A stretch of DNA of 64,000 bases, taken from Microbulbifer bruguierae (GTDB lineage: Bacteria; Pseudomonadota; Gammaproteobacteria; Pseudomonadales; Cellvibrionaceae). Both the position numbers and the translations under genes were made by a program. The DNA lies in assembly GCF_029869925.1 (NCBI RefSeq), contig NZ_CP118605.1, positions 3,810,001-3,874,000 on the forward strand. Reading direction: 5' to 3'. Shown in pieces: positions 7,313 to 21,341 of this stretch; position 1 is the first letter of the stretch, and each line of letters opens with the position of its first letter. The notes beneath the pieces were generated by a model. It was not told the origin of the DNA, ran no database searches, and saw nothing but the letters and a program-made list of their open reading frames with translations.

Positions 7313-9244
7313 ATGGGAAAAATCATCGGTATTGACCTGGGTACTACCAACAGCTGTGTGGCTGTACTCGACGGCGACAAGGCGCGTGTAATCGAGAACG
7401 CCGAAGGCGACCGTACCACCCCCTCCATCGTTGCCTTCACTGACGACAACGAAGTACTGGTCGGCCAGTCTGCCAAGCGTCAGTCTGTGACCAACCCGAC
7501 CAATACCCTGTACGCCGTCAAGCGCCTGATCGGCCGCAAGTTCAAAGACGACGTGGTACAGAAAGACATCAAAATGGTGCCTTACTCCATCGTTGAAGCC
7601 GACAATGGCGACGCCTGGGTAGAAGTGAAGGGCGACAAGAAAGCACCGCCGCAGATCTCTGCGGAAGTGCTGAAAAAAATGAAGAAAACCGCGGAAGACT
7701 TCCTCGGTGAGAAAGTAGACGCTGCGGTGATCACCGTACCGGCCTACTTCAACGACTCACAGCGCCAGGCCACTAAAGATGCCGGCCGTATCGCCGGTCT
7801 GGATGTGAAGCGCATTATCAACGAGCCGACCGCGGCAGCCCTGGCCTACGGCCTGGACAAGAAAGGTGGCGATCGCACCATCGCGGTATACGACCTGGGT
7901 GGCGGTACTTTCGATATCTCCATCATCGAGATTGCCGATGTCGACGGTGAAATGCAGTTTGAAGTACTGTCCACCAACGGTGACACCTTCCTCGGTGGTG
8001 AAGACTTCGACCTGCGCCTGATCGACTACCTCGCAGAGCAGTTCAAGAAAGATCAGGGTATTGACCTGAAGGGCGACCCCCTGGCCATGCAGCGCCTGAA
8101 AGAAGCGGCGGAAAAAGCCAAGATTGAGCTTTCCTCCAGCCAGCAGACCGAAGTGAACCTGCCGTACATCACTGCAGATGCCACCGGTCCGAAGCACCTG
8201 GTGGTAAAACTGACCCGCGCCAAACTGGAAAGCCTGGTAGAAGACCTGGTAATCCGCTCTCTGGAGCCGGTAAAAATCGCCCTGAAGGATGCGGATATCT
8301 CTACTTCCGGTGTGGACGAAGTGATCCTGGTCGGCGGCCAGACCCGTATGCCGATGGTGCAGGCCAAAGTAACCGAGTTCTTCGGCAAAGAGCCGCGCAA
8401 GGACGTAAACCCGGATGAAGCGGTAGCCGTGGGCGCTGCGATTCAGGGTGCGGTACTGGGCGGCGACGTGAAAGACGTACTGCTGCTGGACGTAACCCCG
8501 CTGACCCTGGGTATCGAAACCATGGGTGGCGTGGCGACTCCGCTGATCGACAAGAACACCACCATCCCGACCAAAAAGTCCCAGGTGTTCTCCACCGCAG
8601 ACGACAACCAGACTGCCGTGACCATTCACGTGGTGCAGGGTGAGCGCAAGCAGGCGGCACAGAACAAGTCCCTGGGTCGTTTCGACCTGGCCGACATCCC
8701 GCCGGCACCGCGCGGTATGCCGCAGATCGAAGTGACCTTCGATATCGATGCCAACGGCATCCTGCATGTGCACGCGAAAGACAAGGCGACCGGCAAAGAG
8801 CAGTCCATCCAGATCAAGGCTTCTTCCGGCCTGTCCGATGAAGAAATCGAAAAAATGGTACAGGACGCCGAGGCCAATGCCGAAGCGGACAAGCAGTTCG
8901 AGGAGCTGGTAACTACCCGCAATACCCTCGATGGCCTGATCTCTGCCACCAAGAAGACCCTGGAAGAAGCCGGTGACAAGGCGACTGCGGAAGAAAAATC
9001 CGCGATCGACGCCGCTCTGGCAGAAGCCGAGGAAGCTGTAAAAGGCAACGATAAGGCAGCTATGGAAGCCGCCACCACCAAGCTGACCGAAGCCTCCGGT
9101 CCGGTAGCGCAGAAGATGTACGCGGAGCAGGCCCAGGCCGGTGAAGCCGCAGCGCAGCAAGCCGAGCAGGCACAGCCCGGTGGGGATGAGGCCGTGGACG
9201 CTGAGTTCGAAGAAGTCAAAGACGACAAGAAAGACGGCAAGTAA
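7313..9244 (+). CDS. dnaK: Chaperone DnaK (Hsp70)
   Basis: A 643-residue Hsp70 that binds exposed hydrophobic peptides in an ATP-controlled cycle with DnaJ and GrpE. The actin-like ATPase domain starts [13 protein letters not shown] and includes the phosphate-2 region [12 protein letters not shown]. The interdomain linker reads [11 protein letters not shown] near residue 392. The substrate-binding beta domain and helical lid follow. The C-terminus is alanine- and glutamine-rich and contains EEVK followed by a short lysine/aspartate tail. GAGG sits ten bases before the ATG. Codon use is strongly biased, as expected for a highly expressed gene. Confidence 0.98.
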   Translation: MGKIIGIDLGTTNSCVAVLDGDKARVIENAEGDRTTPSIVAFTDDNEVLVGQSAKRQSVTNPTNTLYAVKRLIGRKFKDDVVQKDIKMVPYSIVEADNGDAWVEVKGDKKAPPQISAEVLKKMKKTAEDFLGEKVDAAVITVPAYFNDSQRQATKDAGRIAGLDVKRIINEPTAAALAYGLDKKGGDRTIAVYDLGGGTFDISIIEIADVDGEMQFEVLSTNGDTFLGGEDFDLRLIDYLAEQFKKDQGIDLKGDPLAMQRLKEAAEKAKIELSSSQQTEVNLPYITADATGPKHLVVKLTRAKLESLVEDLVIRSLEPVKIALKDADISTSGVDEVILVGGQTRMPMVQAKVTEFFGKEPRKDVNPDEAVAVGAAIQGAVLGGDVKDVLLLDVTPLTLGIETMGGVATPLIDKNTTIPTKKSQVFSTADDNQTAVTIHVVQGERKQAAQNKSLGRFDLADIPPAPRGMPQIEVTFDIDANGILHVHAKDKATGKEQSIQIKASSGLSDEEIEKMVQDAEANAEADKQFEELVTTRNTLDGLISATKKTLEEAGDKATAEEKSAIDAALAEAEEAVKGNDKAAMEAATTKLTEASGPVAQKMYAEQAQAGEAAAQQAEQAQPGGDEAVDAEFEEVKDDKKDGK

Positions 9245-9271
9245 TCACTACTTGTTGTTGTAGTCCCAAAT

Positions 9272-9299
9272 TGCAGGAGCCGGCTTGCCGGCTCCTGCA
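9272..9299. repeat. REP-like palindrome between dnaK and dnaJ
   Basis: TGCAGGAGCCGG and CCGGCTCCTGCA form a perfect 12-bp stem around CTTG. There is no T-run, so it is a poor terminator. The core AGGAGCC-GGCTTGC closely resembles the element between carA and carB (GTAGGAGCC-TGCTTGC). That suggests two copies of one REP-type family, here possibly tuning the dnaK:dnaJ message ratio. Confidence 0.7.
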
Positions 9300-9374
9300 G
9301 TGCAAGATAAGAAGGCGCGGGAGTTCGAGAGGGCTTTCGCGCCTTATGCAGTTTTAAGAAGATCACACAGAGCT

Positions 9375-10499
9375 ATGTCCAAACGCGATTACTATGAAGT
9401 GCTCGGCGTCGCCAAAGGCGCGGATGAAAAGGAGCTGAAAAAGGCTTACCGCCGGGTGGCCATGAAGTTCCATCCGGACCGCAACCCCGACGACAAAGAG
9501 GCGGAAAACAAATTCAAAGAGGCCAATGAGGCCTACGAAGTCCTTTCCGACTCGCAGAAGCGCGCGGCCTACGACCAGTTCGGGCACGCCGGCGTCGAAG
9601 GTCAGGCTGGTGGTGCCGGTGCCGGTGGTTTCGGCGGCTTTTCCGACATTTTCGGTGACGTGTTTGGCGATATCTTTGGTGGCGGCGCCGGTGGCGGTCG
9701 TCGCGGCCCCCAGCGCGGTTCCGACCTCCGCTATGACCTGGAACTGGATCTGGAAGAAGCGGTACGCGGCACTACGGTCAAGATCAAAGTGCCGACCCTG
9801 GCGAACTGTGGCACCTGCCACGGCTCTGGCGCCAAGGCGGGCTCTCAGCCCCAGACCTGTGGCACCTGCGGCGGTGCCGGTCAGGTGCGTATGCAGCAGG
9901 GCTTTTTCTCTGTGCAGCAGACCTGCCCCAACTGTCGCGGTCGCGGTACCGTAATCACCGATCCCTGCACCAGCTGTCACGGTCGTGGACGGGTGGAAGA
10001 AACCAAGACCCTGTCGGTCAAGGTGCCGCCTGGTGTGGATACCGGTGACCGCATCCGCCTCGCCGGTGAAGGCGAAGCCGGGCCCGACGGCGGACCCGCC
10101 GGCGACCTGTACGTGCAGGTGATGGTACGCGAACACGAGCTGTTCCAGCGTGACGGCAAGAATCTCTACTGTGAGGTGCCGATCAGCTTCGCCACCGCCG
10201 CCCTCGGTGGTGATATGGAAGTGCCGACCCTGGACGGCAAGGTAAAACTGAAAATCCCTGCCGAGAGCCAGACCGGCAAACTGTTCCGTCTGCGCGGCAA
10301 GGGTGTGACCCCGGTGCGTGGCGGTGCGCCTGGCGACCTGCTGTGCCGCGTTGTGGTGGAGACTCCGGTAAACCTGACCTCCAAGCAGAAAGAATTGCTG
10401 GAAGAGTTCGCTAACACCCTGAGCGAAAAGAAAAACTCCCCTCGTCAGACCGGCTGGTTTGAAGGCGTGAAGAACTTCTTTGGGGATATGAAGCTCTGA
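9375..10499 (+). CDS. dnaJ: Chaperone DnaJ (Hsp40)
   Basis: The Hsp40 partner of DnaK, 374 residues (family about 376). It has all type I domains in order: J domain (1-70) with HPD at 33-35, a Gly/Phe-rich linker with repeated GGFGGF-type runs (about 75-115), four zinc-binding repeats ([32 protein letters not shown]), and the C-terminal substrate-binding domains. I place the start at the ATG opening [11 protein letters not shown]; an open frame continues 30 codons upstream into the REP-like palindrome and is not conserved coding. The gene follows dnaK by about 130 nt and ends at a strong terminator. Confidence 0.97.
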   Translation: MSKRDYYEVLGVAKGADEKELKKAYRRVAMKFHPDRNPDDKEAENKFKEANEAYEVLSDSQKRAAYDQFGHAGVEGQAGGAGAGGFGGFSDIFGDVFGDIFGGGAGGGRRGPQRGSDLRYDLELDLEEAVRGTTVKIKVPTLANCGTCHGSGAKAGSQPQTCGTCGGAGQVRMQQGFFSVQQTCPNCRGRGTVITDPCTSCHGRGRVEETKTLSVKVPPGVDTGDRIRLAGEGEAGPDGGPAGDLYVQVMVREHELFQRDGKNLYCEVPISFATAALGGDMEVPTLDGKVKLKIPAESQTGKLFRLRGKGVTPVRGGAPGDLLCRVVVETPVNLTSKQKELLEEFANTLSEKKNSPRQTGWFEGVKNFFGDMKL

Positions 10500-10529
10500 C
10501 CTGGTTGCGCTGAGTGTTTCGTTTCCATT

Positions 10530-10568
10530 AACAGGCCCGGGCTATTTGACCCGGGCTTGTTGTTTTTA
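10530..10568 (+). terminator. Intrinsic terminator after dnaJ
   Basis: AACAGGCCCGGG pairs with CCCGGGCTTGTT (one G-U) across an 8-nt loop, followed by GTTTTT. It begins 30 nt after the dnaJ stop and closes the heat-shock block. Confidence 0.85.
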
Positions 10569-10592
10569 GCGGGTATTCGTGCCCGCCTGGCT

Positions 10593-11048
10593 CTATTCGA
10601 CAGCTTCAACCTCTGCCAGTCGTCGCCGGAATTCCTGGTGAAACTCCAGCTGGATTTTTTTCAGCTCTTCCAGTTGCTCTGCATTCAGTATCGGGACCAG
10701 CTCGGCGCGTGTTGCCGCCCTCGCGGCGATGATCTTCGCGTCAATCTCCTCCTTCTGCATCTGGGTAAGCCTGGGCATTTTTCCATTTTTCAGTCCGTAG
10801 TCCTGGAGAATTGCCAGCTTCAGCTCAAAACTCTTTTCCAGTATCGGCAGGGCCTTTTGTTCCTGCTCGGGTGTGAGTTTCAGGCGCAGGCTCACCCAGT
10901 CGGTAATATCGTCGTATTTCTCCCAGAAATCGTCGCCCAGACCTTTGGCGTCGAGTGCTTTGCCGGTGGAAACCACGGTAAATAGCAGTAGCGCAAAGAG
11001 GGCGGCGGTGAGAGAGGACCAGAATGGATCGCGGGATTCCGGGGACAT
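10593..11048 (-). CDS. Hypothetical envelope protein with LTxEQ-like repeats
   Basis: A 151-residue protein I do not recognise with certainty. One hydrophobic segment near residues 12-30 looks like a signal peptide or anchor. The rest is charged and helical. Two segments begin LTPEQEQKALPIL (about residue 58) and LNAEQLEELKKIQ (about residue 121), recalling the LTxxQ motif of Spy/CpxP-type periplasmic chaperones, so an envelope-stress role is possible but only inferred. GGAG eight bases upstream supports the ATG. It is convergent with dnaJ and divergent from dapB. Confidence 0.6.
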   Translation of the reverse strand: MSPESRDPFWSSLTAALFALLLFTVVSTGKALDAKGLGDDFWEKYDDITDWVSLRLKLTPEQEQKALPILEKSFELKLAILQDYGLKNGKMPRLTQMQKEEIDAKIIAARAATRAELVPILNAEQLEELKKIQLEFHQEFRRRLAEVEAVE

Positions 11049-11167
11049 GATTGGCGCTCCAATCTACAAGTTCATACAAAGCCTAGTTGAGGAATGCGCC
11101 GCCGCAAGGCGGACTTCTCGGTCACAGCTCTGATAAGGTGATTGGGTAGCACTCCGGACCATTGGTG

Positions 11168-12042
<875 letters not shown>

Positions 12043-12074
12043 GCGGCCACCCGTAATTTTTTGGAGTTTTTTGT

Positions 12075-13481
12075 TTGGAAAAGAAAATTATCGTCGGCAG
12101 TGAAGAGTGGTGCGCCCTCCCTGGATTGGGTATCCCTGCGATCAAAGCGCGGGTGGATTCCGGGGCGAAAACCTCTTGTCTGCACGCCTACAACATTCAG
12201 ACCTTCAATCGCGCGGGCGAGCCCTGGGTGAGCTTTGAGGCGCATCCGCTGCAGAACCTGCGCCGCCCACGGGTACGCTGCGAGGCGCGGGTGCTGGATA
12301 AGCGCACGGTGCGCAGCTCTTCTGGCGATGCAGAAAAGCGCCTGGTGATCAAAACCCCGATCAGTATCGGCGGCAGCGTCTGGGATATCGAACTTACGCT
12401 GACCAACCGCGATTCCATGGGGTATCGCATGCTGCTCGGACGCGAGGCGATGATGGGACGCATGCTGGTGGATCCTTCGGAAAGCTTCTGTCTGGGGGAG
12501 ATTCCCCCGAGCCAGTTGGAGGAGTACTACCACGACGAGCACCACATGGCGGGCACTGGCCTGCGTATCGGCGTGCTCGCGTCCAACCCGGACCTGTACA
12601 GCAATCAGCGCATCATGGAGGCCGGTGCCGAGCGCGGGCATCGTATGACCTTCCTGAACATTCGCCAGTGCTATATGAAGCTGGATGCTGCGGAACCGGA
12701 AGTGCACTACCGGGACGGCCGTATTCTCAATAACCTGGACGCCATCATTCCGCGTATCCGTCCCAGTCAGACGTTCTACGGCTGTGCGCTTACCCGCCAC
12801 TTTGAAAGCATGGGTGTGTATGCGCTCAATGGCTCCCAGTCCATCAGCCAGTCCCGGGACAAGCTCTATTCCCTGCAGTTGCTGCAGGAGGGCGGGCTGA
12901 ATATTCCGATCTCCGGTTTCGCCAACTCCCCGATGGATACCAATGAGCTGATCGATATGGTCGGCGGCGCGCCGCTGATTGTGAAACTGCTCGAGGGTAC
13001 TCAGGGCCGCGGTGTGGTGCTGGCGGAAACCCGCAAAGCCGCAGAGTCGGTCATCAACGCGTTCAAATCCCTGAAGGTGAACCTGCTGGTGCAGGAGTTT
13101 ATTCGCGAGGCCCAGGGCAAGGATCTGCGTCTGTTTGTGGTAGATGGCAAAGTATTTGCCGCAATTCAGCGCGAGGCGGCGCCGGGCGAGTTCCGCGCCA
13201 ATATCCATCAGGGTGGGACCGCTTCGGTGGTCAAGATTCTGCCGGAAGAGCGCAAGCTGGCGATCAAGGCCGCCAAGGTACTGGGGCTCAAAGTTGCCGG
13301 GGTGGATATCATTCGCTCCAAGAAGGGGCCACTGCTGCTGGAGGTGAATTCTTCTCCCGGTCTTGAAGGTATTGAAAGTGCCACCCGCAAAGACGTGGCC
13401 GGTTCCATGATCATGGCGATCGAAAAGGCGCTGAAGTGGCGTCCGACGATTCCTGGGGTGGAAACGATACCGTCGGATTGA
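12075..13481 (+). CDS. Retropepsin-like zinc protease domain fused to RimK-type ATP-grasp ligase
   Basis: A 468-residue two-domain protein. Residues 1-150 match the RimB/ATP-dependent zinc protease family, a retropepsin fold, with active-site DSG at 28-30 ([12 protein letters not shown]). From about residue 165 it resembles RimK, the ATP-grasp enzyme that adds glutamates to the C-terminus of ribosomal protein S6 ([17 protein letters not shown]; glycine loop [11 protein letters not shown]; metal motif [14 protein letters not shown]). In many bacteria ligase and protease are separate adjacent genes; the fusion puts adding and trimming activity in one chain. I use TTG at 12075 because GGAG lies eight bases upstream. 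Substrate is inferred. Confidence 0.88.
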   Translation: MEKKIIVGSEEWCALPGLGIPAIKARVDSGAKTSCLHAYNIQTFNRAGEPWVSFEAHPLQNLRRPRVRCEARVLDKRTVRSSSGDAEKRLVIKTPISIGGSVWDIELTLTNRDSMGYRMLLGREAMMGRMLVDPSESFCLGEIPPSQLEEYYHDEHHMAGTGLRIGVLASNPDLYSNQRIMEAGAERGHRMTFLNIRQCYMKLDAAEPEVHYRDGRILNNLDAIIPRIRPSQTFYGCALTRHFESMGVYALNGSQSISQSRDKLYSLQLLQEGGLNIPISGFANSPMDTNELIDMVGGAPLIVKLLEGTQGRGVVLAETRKAAESVINAFKSLKVNLLVQEFIREAQGKDLRLFVVDGKVFAAIQREAAPGEFRANIHQGGTASVVKILPEERKLAIKAAKVLGLKVAGVDIIRSKKGPLLLEVNSSPGLEGIESATRKDVAGSMIMAIEKALKWRPTIPGVETIPSD

Positions 13482-13642
13482 GCCGATTGCCGTTGATTGT
13501 GGGGTCAGGCTACTGACTCCATATTCTGGCGCGGTGCTGCCTTCGCGATTGGTGGCAGATCGGGGGTGGTACTAACCTTGGGGGTGCCTTGGGTTAACCT
13601 CGCGGTTACCGGGGTGTATGTTTTACGCACCGGTAGCCCCAA

Positions 13643-14284
13643 ATGTTGAAGTCCCCTTTCAGATCATCCCCTTGTGAAAATCGCTCTTCTGGCGATTCTT
13701 CCCGCCTCACCGCTGCACATTTCCTCCGATCATTTGTATGCGCACTGGCTCTGCTGCTGGTAGTGGTTTCCCTCACATTGCCCCGTGCCGAAGCCCGTGA
13801 GCTGCTTTCAGATACGGATCTTGGTCGCAAGGTGATGGTCGATTACATCGTGCATTTTGCCCACCATCTGCAGTGGCCGATTGAGGTATTCAATGGTGCC
13901 GATGCGCCGTTTCGTATTTGCCTGATGGGTGGTGGTGAGCTGGTGGAGCCACTGACTTCCCGTATGCACCGGCATCGGGTGCAGGGGCGCATGGTGGCGG
14001 TAGAACAGGTGAATGATGGCGAAATGATACGCGCACGCCGCTGCCAGATTGTGGTGATGGGAAGTGAAATGGAACCTGAGCGCCTGATGCAGGCGGTCGG
14101 CGCACTGGAATTCTTTCCGGTGCTGACGGTGAGCGCTATCAGCCGCTTTGCTGCACTCGGCGGTATGGTGGAGTTTGCCGGTAGCGGCGCCAATATGGCC
14201 TTGCAGCTGAACAAGACGAGGCTGGATCGGGCGGAGCTGAATATGGGGAACAGTCTGTTTCGACTGAGTCGCCAGGTAAATTGA
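13643..14284 (+). CDS. YfiR/HmsC-like periplasmic protein (DUF4154)
   Basis: A 213-residue exported protein. The N-terminus has about 27 polar residues, then a hydrophobic signal segment (about 31-47) ending near RAEA. The mature part has the YfiR layout: an opening helix (KVMVDYIVHFAHHLQWP), FRICLMGGGEL, a central MVAVEQVNDGEM, RCQIVVMGSE and the C-terminal GGMVEFAGSGANMALQLN. In Pseudomonas YfiR represses the diguanylate cyclase YfiN from the periplasm. No GGDEF gene is nearby, so this copy is an orphan whose partner is elsewhere or different. The start is uncertain: no ribosome-binding site is visible and the pre-signal region is long. Confidence 0.8.
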   Translation: MLKSPFRSSPCENRSSGDSSRLTAAHFLRSFVCALALLLVVVSLTLPRAEARELLSDTDLGRKVMVDYIVHFAHHLQWPIEVFNGADAPFRICLMGGGELVEPLTSRMHRHRVQGRMVAVEQVNDGEMIRARRCQIVVMGSEMEPERLMQAVGALEFFPVLTVSAISRFAALGGMVEFAGSGANMALQLNKTRLDRAELNMGNSLFRLSRQVN

Positions 14285-14553
14285 CTGGGGGGTTCTCTTT
14301 CTGCCCGGGCATCTGCTGTGGTGCAGTTGTCGCACTCGGGTTTGGCGCAAATTTGTACTGGCGATCGGCGCCACTTTCCCGTAGAATCTGCGCCCGGCTT
14401 GGAAAGGTCCCACTGTAGTCGCTCGCGCCAAATTCCGCCCCCGAAACACAGCTGTTCGGGGCAGCATATGAGGTCGCGGAGCCCGTGGCTTTCCCGCGCC
14501 ATTAAGTGTCGGCGCTGGCGGCCAACCCGCCCAGCCAGATTGCCGGCCACACA

Positions 14554-14595
14554 GTGAGAGCCCAGGTAAACGCCTCTGTGAGCCGCCGTGAATAA
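14554..14595 (+). CDS. Candidate leader peptide of the carAB attenuator
   Basis: A GTG-initiated 13-codon frame (MRAQVNASVSRRE) ends 6 nt before the terminator stem upstream of carA. Three of its codons are arginine, two of them adjacent and close to the stop, where ribosome stalling could affect a downstream hairpin. Carbamoyl phosphate feeds arginine synthesis, so the composition makes sense for attenuation. No good ribosome-binding site is visible. An in-frame GTG at 14506 would give a longer version. It is a candidate only. Confidence 0.35.
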   Translation: MRAQVNASVSRRE

Positions 14596-14601
14596 CTCTA
14601 T

Positions 14602-14641
14602 AAAAAAGCGAGATGAAGCCTATGTTTCATCTCGCTTTTTT
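14602..14641 (+). terminator. Strong intrinsic terminator upstream of carA
   Basis: AAAAAAGCGAGATGAA and TTCATCTCGCTTTTTT form a 16-bp perfect stem with an 8-nt loop and a terminal T-run. It lies 318 nt after the YfiR-like gene and 110 nt before carA. It either ends the upstream transcript or acts as an attenuator in the carA leader; the short Arg-rich frame before it favours the second view. Confidence 0.9.
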
Positions 14642-14750
14642 ATAAAAGGCACCCGGCAAACAAGTTGCAGTTGAAACTGCGGCTGGCGATGCATCCCGAT
14701 GTGCGCTCTCTCACCCCGCCCGGAAGCTGTTCTGACGACTGGAGATTGAA

Positions 14751-15920
<1,170 letters not shown>

Positions 15921-15933
15921 GGCAAAGCTCCCC

Positions 15934-15993
15934 CTGTAGGAGCCTGCTTGCAGGCGAACCAAAACATGTTCGCCTGCAAGCAGGCTCCTACAG
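15934..15993. repeat. REP-like inverted repeat between carA and carB
   Basis: Two perfect 26-nt arms (15934-15959 and 15968-15993) face each other across 8 nt. Each arm contains its own small palindrome, GCCTGC-TT-GCAGGC, and starts CTGTAGGAGCC. The doublet architecture and the GTAGGAGC...CTTGC core resemble REP elements of pseudomonads, which are mobilised by RAYT transposases. None is encoded in this window. The unit fills the carA-carB gap and would form a very stable hairpin in the shared mRNA. Confidence 0.85.
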
Positions 15994-16055
15994 CGAAATC
16001 AGCCAAGACCAGAATTTTATCCGCCGGATAACGGCCGATTAGATACGGAAGAAAG

Positions 16056-19286
<3,231 letters not shown>

Positions 19287-19340
19287 TCGGTCTCTGCCAG
19301 TCAATCGCCCGCTGATCAAGCGGGCATAAAATCCCTGAGT

Positions 19341-19370
19341 AAAAAGCTTCGCTGTCTGGCGAAGCTTTTT
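19341..19370 (+). terminator. Intrinsic terminator between carB and greA
   Basis: AAAAAGCTTCGC and GCGAAGCTTTTT form a perfect 12-bp stem with a 6-nt loop, ending in five T residues. It suggests greA is largely transcribed on its own or by readthrough. Confidence 0.9.
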
Positions 19371-19399
19371 CGTTGTGAATGAATATTGTGGAGGTTCCC

Positions 19400-19876
19400 T
19401 TGAACCGCGTACCGATGACCGTAGAGGGCGCAGAAGCCCTGCGAGCAGAACTGGAAAACCTGAAAAAAGTACAGCGCCCAGCCGTAGTGCAGGCAATTGC
19501 TGAAGCTCGCGAGCACGGCGACCTGAAGGAAAATGCCGAGTACCACGCAGCCCGTGAAAAACAGGGCTTTATCGAAGGCCGAATCCAGGAGATTGAAGCC
19601 AAGCTCTCCCTTGCTCAGGTGATCGATGTCAAAGCGATTGAGCCCAGTGATAAAGTTATTTTCGGCACTACCGTAACCATTATTCATATGGAAAACGAGA
19701 GTGAAGTCACTTACAAAATCGTGGGTGATGACGAGGCGGATGTGAAACAGAAGAAAATTTCTGTGAACTCTCCGATTGCCCGCGCTTTGATTGGCAAGGA
19801 AGTGGGAGATATTGTGGTAGTGAATACGCCGTCCGGTTCGGTGGAGTATGAGATTGATGCGGTAGAGCATCTATAA
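19400..19876 (+). CDS. greA: Transcription elongation factor GreA
   Basis: GreA enters the RNA polymerase secondary channel and stimulates cleavage of backtracked transcripts. The N-terminal coiled coil carries the active acidic tip in [20 protein letters not shown], and the C-terminal FKBP-like domain ends [12 protein letters not shown] start at TTG (19400) because GTGGAGG lies just upstream with 5-nt spacing and the product is then 158 residues, the standard length. An in-frame ATG seven codons earlier lies on the wrong side of that ribosome-binding site. It is followed by a strong terminator. Confidence 0.96.
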   Translation: MNRVPMTVEGAEALRAELENLKKVQRPAVVQAIAEAREHGDLKENAEYHAAREKQGFIEGRIQEIEAKLSLAQVIDVKAIEPSDKVIFGTTVTIIHMENESEVTYKIVGDDEADVKQKKISVNSPIARALIGKEVGDIVVVNTPSGSVEYEIDAVEHL

Positions 19877-19905
19877 GAGCATCCAGGAACCAGGATCTTG
19901 GATAT

Positions 19906-19937
19906 AAAAAGGGCGGCCCACTCGGGCCGCCCTTTTT
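19906..19937. terminator. Bidirectional terminator between greA and the curlin cluster
   Basis: AAAAAGGGCGGCCC and GGGCCGCCCTTTTT form a 14-bp stem with a 4-nt loop. A/T runs on both sides let it serve greA and the convergent curlin gene. Confidence 0.92.
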
Positions 19938-19954
19938 GCTTTCAAGCGCAACGC

Positions 19955-20833
19955 TTATTGATTCACAATTGCCACGTTACCAAGCCCTACCTGTGACTGC
20001 AACGAAGTCTCATACAGACCGGTTTGTGACACCAGGGCCTTGTTGAATGCACCGTTCTGGAAGACACCCGCGTCGTGACCTAGGCCGAGCTGGTGGACGT
20101 TGGCGTAGTTCAGCAGTCCATTCTGGGAAACCATGGCATTGTTAAACAAACCATATTGGCCCACATGCGCCTTGTTAGCCCAGCCGAATTGCGACACAGC
20201 TGCGATGTTCACAACACCCACCTGGTCGATGTCCATGCTGTTAAAGCCGCCATTTGCCTGCAGCATCGTCAAGACGTTGCTGTATCCGGCCTGGGTCGCG
20301 TTCATACTGTTAGCCAGACCATCCTGAGTGCCGCTAGCACTTGATTCAAAGCTCAGCACCTGTGAGATGCTGGCGTTGTTGAATGCTCCTGACTGATGAA
20401 TGCTCGCGTCGTTACCGACCCCGAGCAGCTGATAGATCGAACCCGAATTACCGAGCCCGGATTGCTGAATAAACGCAGTGCTGCCGAGCTGGGCGGTTTG
20501 TGAAACGTGGGCATGGTTGAACCAGCCGCTTTGATCCGTAATGGCCATATTTATCGCGCCAAAGCTTTGCTGCACCGACGAGTAGTTGAATGCGTCACTT
20601 TGTTGCTGGTTGATCAGGCTGCCGTATTCAGCGGACTGGGTTGCATGGGCATTGTTGAAGAAGCCAGATTGATTCTGAATGATTCCGTTGTCGATGGTAA
20701 AGAAACCAGTCTGGGTTGCGGTCGCCTTGTTTCCCACAAGGTTTTGGGTTTGTTCCGCATAGTTGCCGCCGGCAAGTGCCGCGCCACTGGCGCTGAGCAG
20801 AAGGGCGGCTGCGATCGGGGTTAACGTCTTCAT
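19955..20833 (-). CDS. Curlin-repeat protein (CsgA-like), copy 1
   Basis: A secreted amyloid-type protein of 292 residues. A signal peptide (MKTLTPIAAALLLSASGAALA) is followed almost entirely by imperfect ~22-residue curlin repeats of the form Q-x-G-x-x-N-x-A-x-x-x-Q, for example IHQSGAFNNASISQ and VGQYGLFNNAMVSQ; roughly a dozen units, about twice E. coli CsgA. Such repeats stack as a beta-solenoid in curli fibres. I start at 20833: GGAG lies six bases upstream and the signal peptide matches the paralogue at 24511-25386. A 25-codon upstream extension has no support. It is the last structural gene of the cluster. Confidence 0.88.
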   Translation of the reverse strand: MKTLTPIAAALLLSASGAALAGGNYAEQTQNLVGNKATATQTGFFTIDNGIIQNQSGFFNNAHATQSAEYGSLINQQQSDAFNYSSVQQSFGAINMAITDQSGWFNHAHVSQTAQLGSTAFIQQSGLGNSGSIYQLLGVGNDASIHQSGAFNNASISQVLSFESSASGTQDGLANSMNATQAGYSNVLTMLQANGGFNSMDIDQVGVVNIAAVSQFGWANKAHVGQYGLFNNAMVSQNGLLNYANVHQLGLGHDAGVFQNGAFNKALVSQTGLYETSLQSQVGLGNVAIVNQ

Positions 20834-21271
20834 GAGTGTCTCCATTACTGCATTGAGTTTCGGACGTCGAGGTAATATCAGCGAAGCGATGCCGATATCG
20901 GATGGCACTTAAACCAGCACCATTAGGTATGCACGGCGCAGTTCACTGTGAGTGAATAGGCCCAGGTGCAAATTCGGTTTGGATGAAATCTTCTACAGGC
21001 TGGCGCGACAAAGTTTGAATCTGGTCGCGTAATAGCTCGGATCATGTGCAAACTTCCCTGTTACTGCATCGGGTAGTGAATAATGTTCCGTCGTATATTG
21101 AGTCTTGCTGTTTTTTTCGCTGCCTTCCATAGGAGGGAAGTAGTGAAGATCTAGGAGTAAAGTACTGATTTCGGGGGCTAAAGACATTTGGCTGGTATGT
21201 GTGAACCCTGGATTCTTAGATTTTTTTAGTTGAATTAAGAACTGGATAAATAATTCAATTTTGAAATAAAA
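20834..21271. other. Gene-free region upstream of curlin copy 1
   Basis: AT-rich sequence that should contain the promoter of the curlin gene. ATATC-A-GC / GC-C-GATAT forms an imperfect hairpin at 20877-20900, about 45 nt before the start codon. A 124-codon minus-strand frame at 20993-21367 has no recognisable domain and overlaps both the terminator and the next gene's 3' end, so I do not call it coding. No other gene was found. Confidence 0.5.
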
Positions 21272-21291
21272 AGCCCCGTATATACGGGGCT
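21272..21291 (-). terminator. Terminator of the di-heme peroxidase gene
   Basis: On the minus strand AGCCCCGTA and TACGGGGCT form a 9-bp stem followed by TTTTATTTC, 50 nt after the stop of the peroxidase gene. Confidence 0.82.
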
Positions 21292-21341
21292 GGTAAGGAG
21301 TATTAATACTCGATTGCAATGGCTGGTTGAGATATTCCCAA

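Noticed and set aside
14281..14557. Open frame and weak promoter upstream of carA
   Set aside because: The frame has no domain. TAGAAT at 14382-14387 lacks a -35 at proper distance, so I did not call a promoter.
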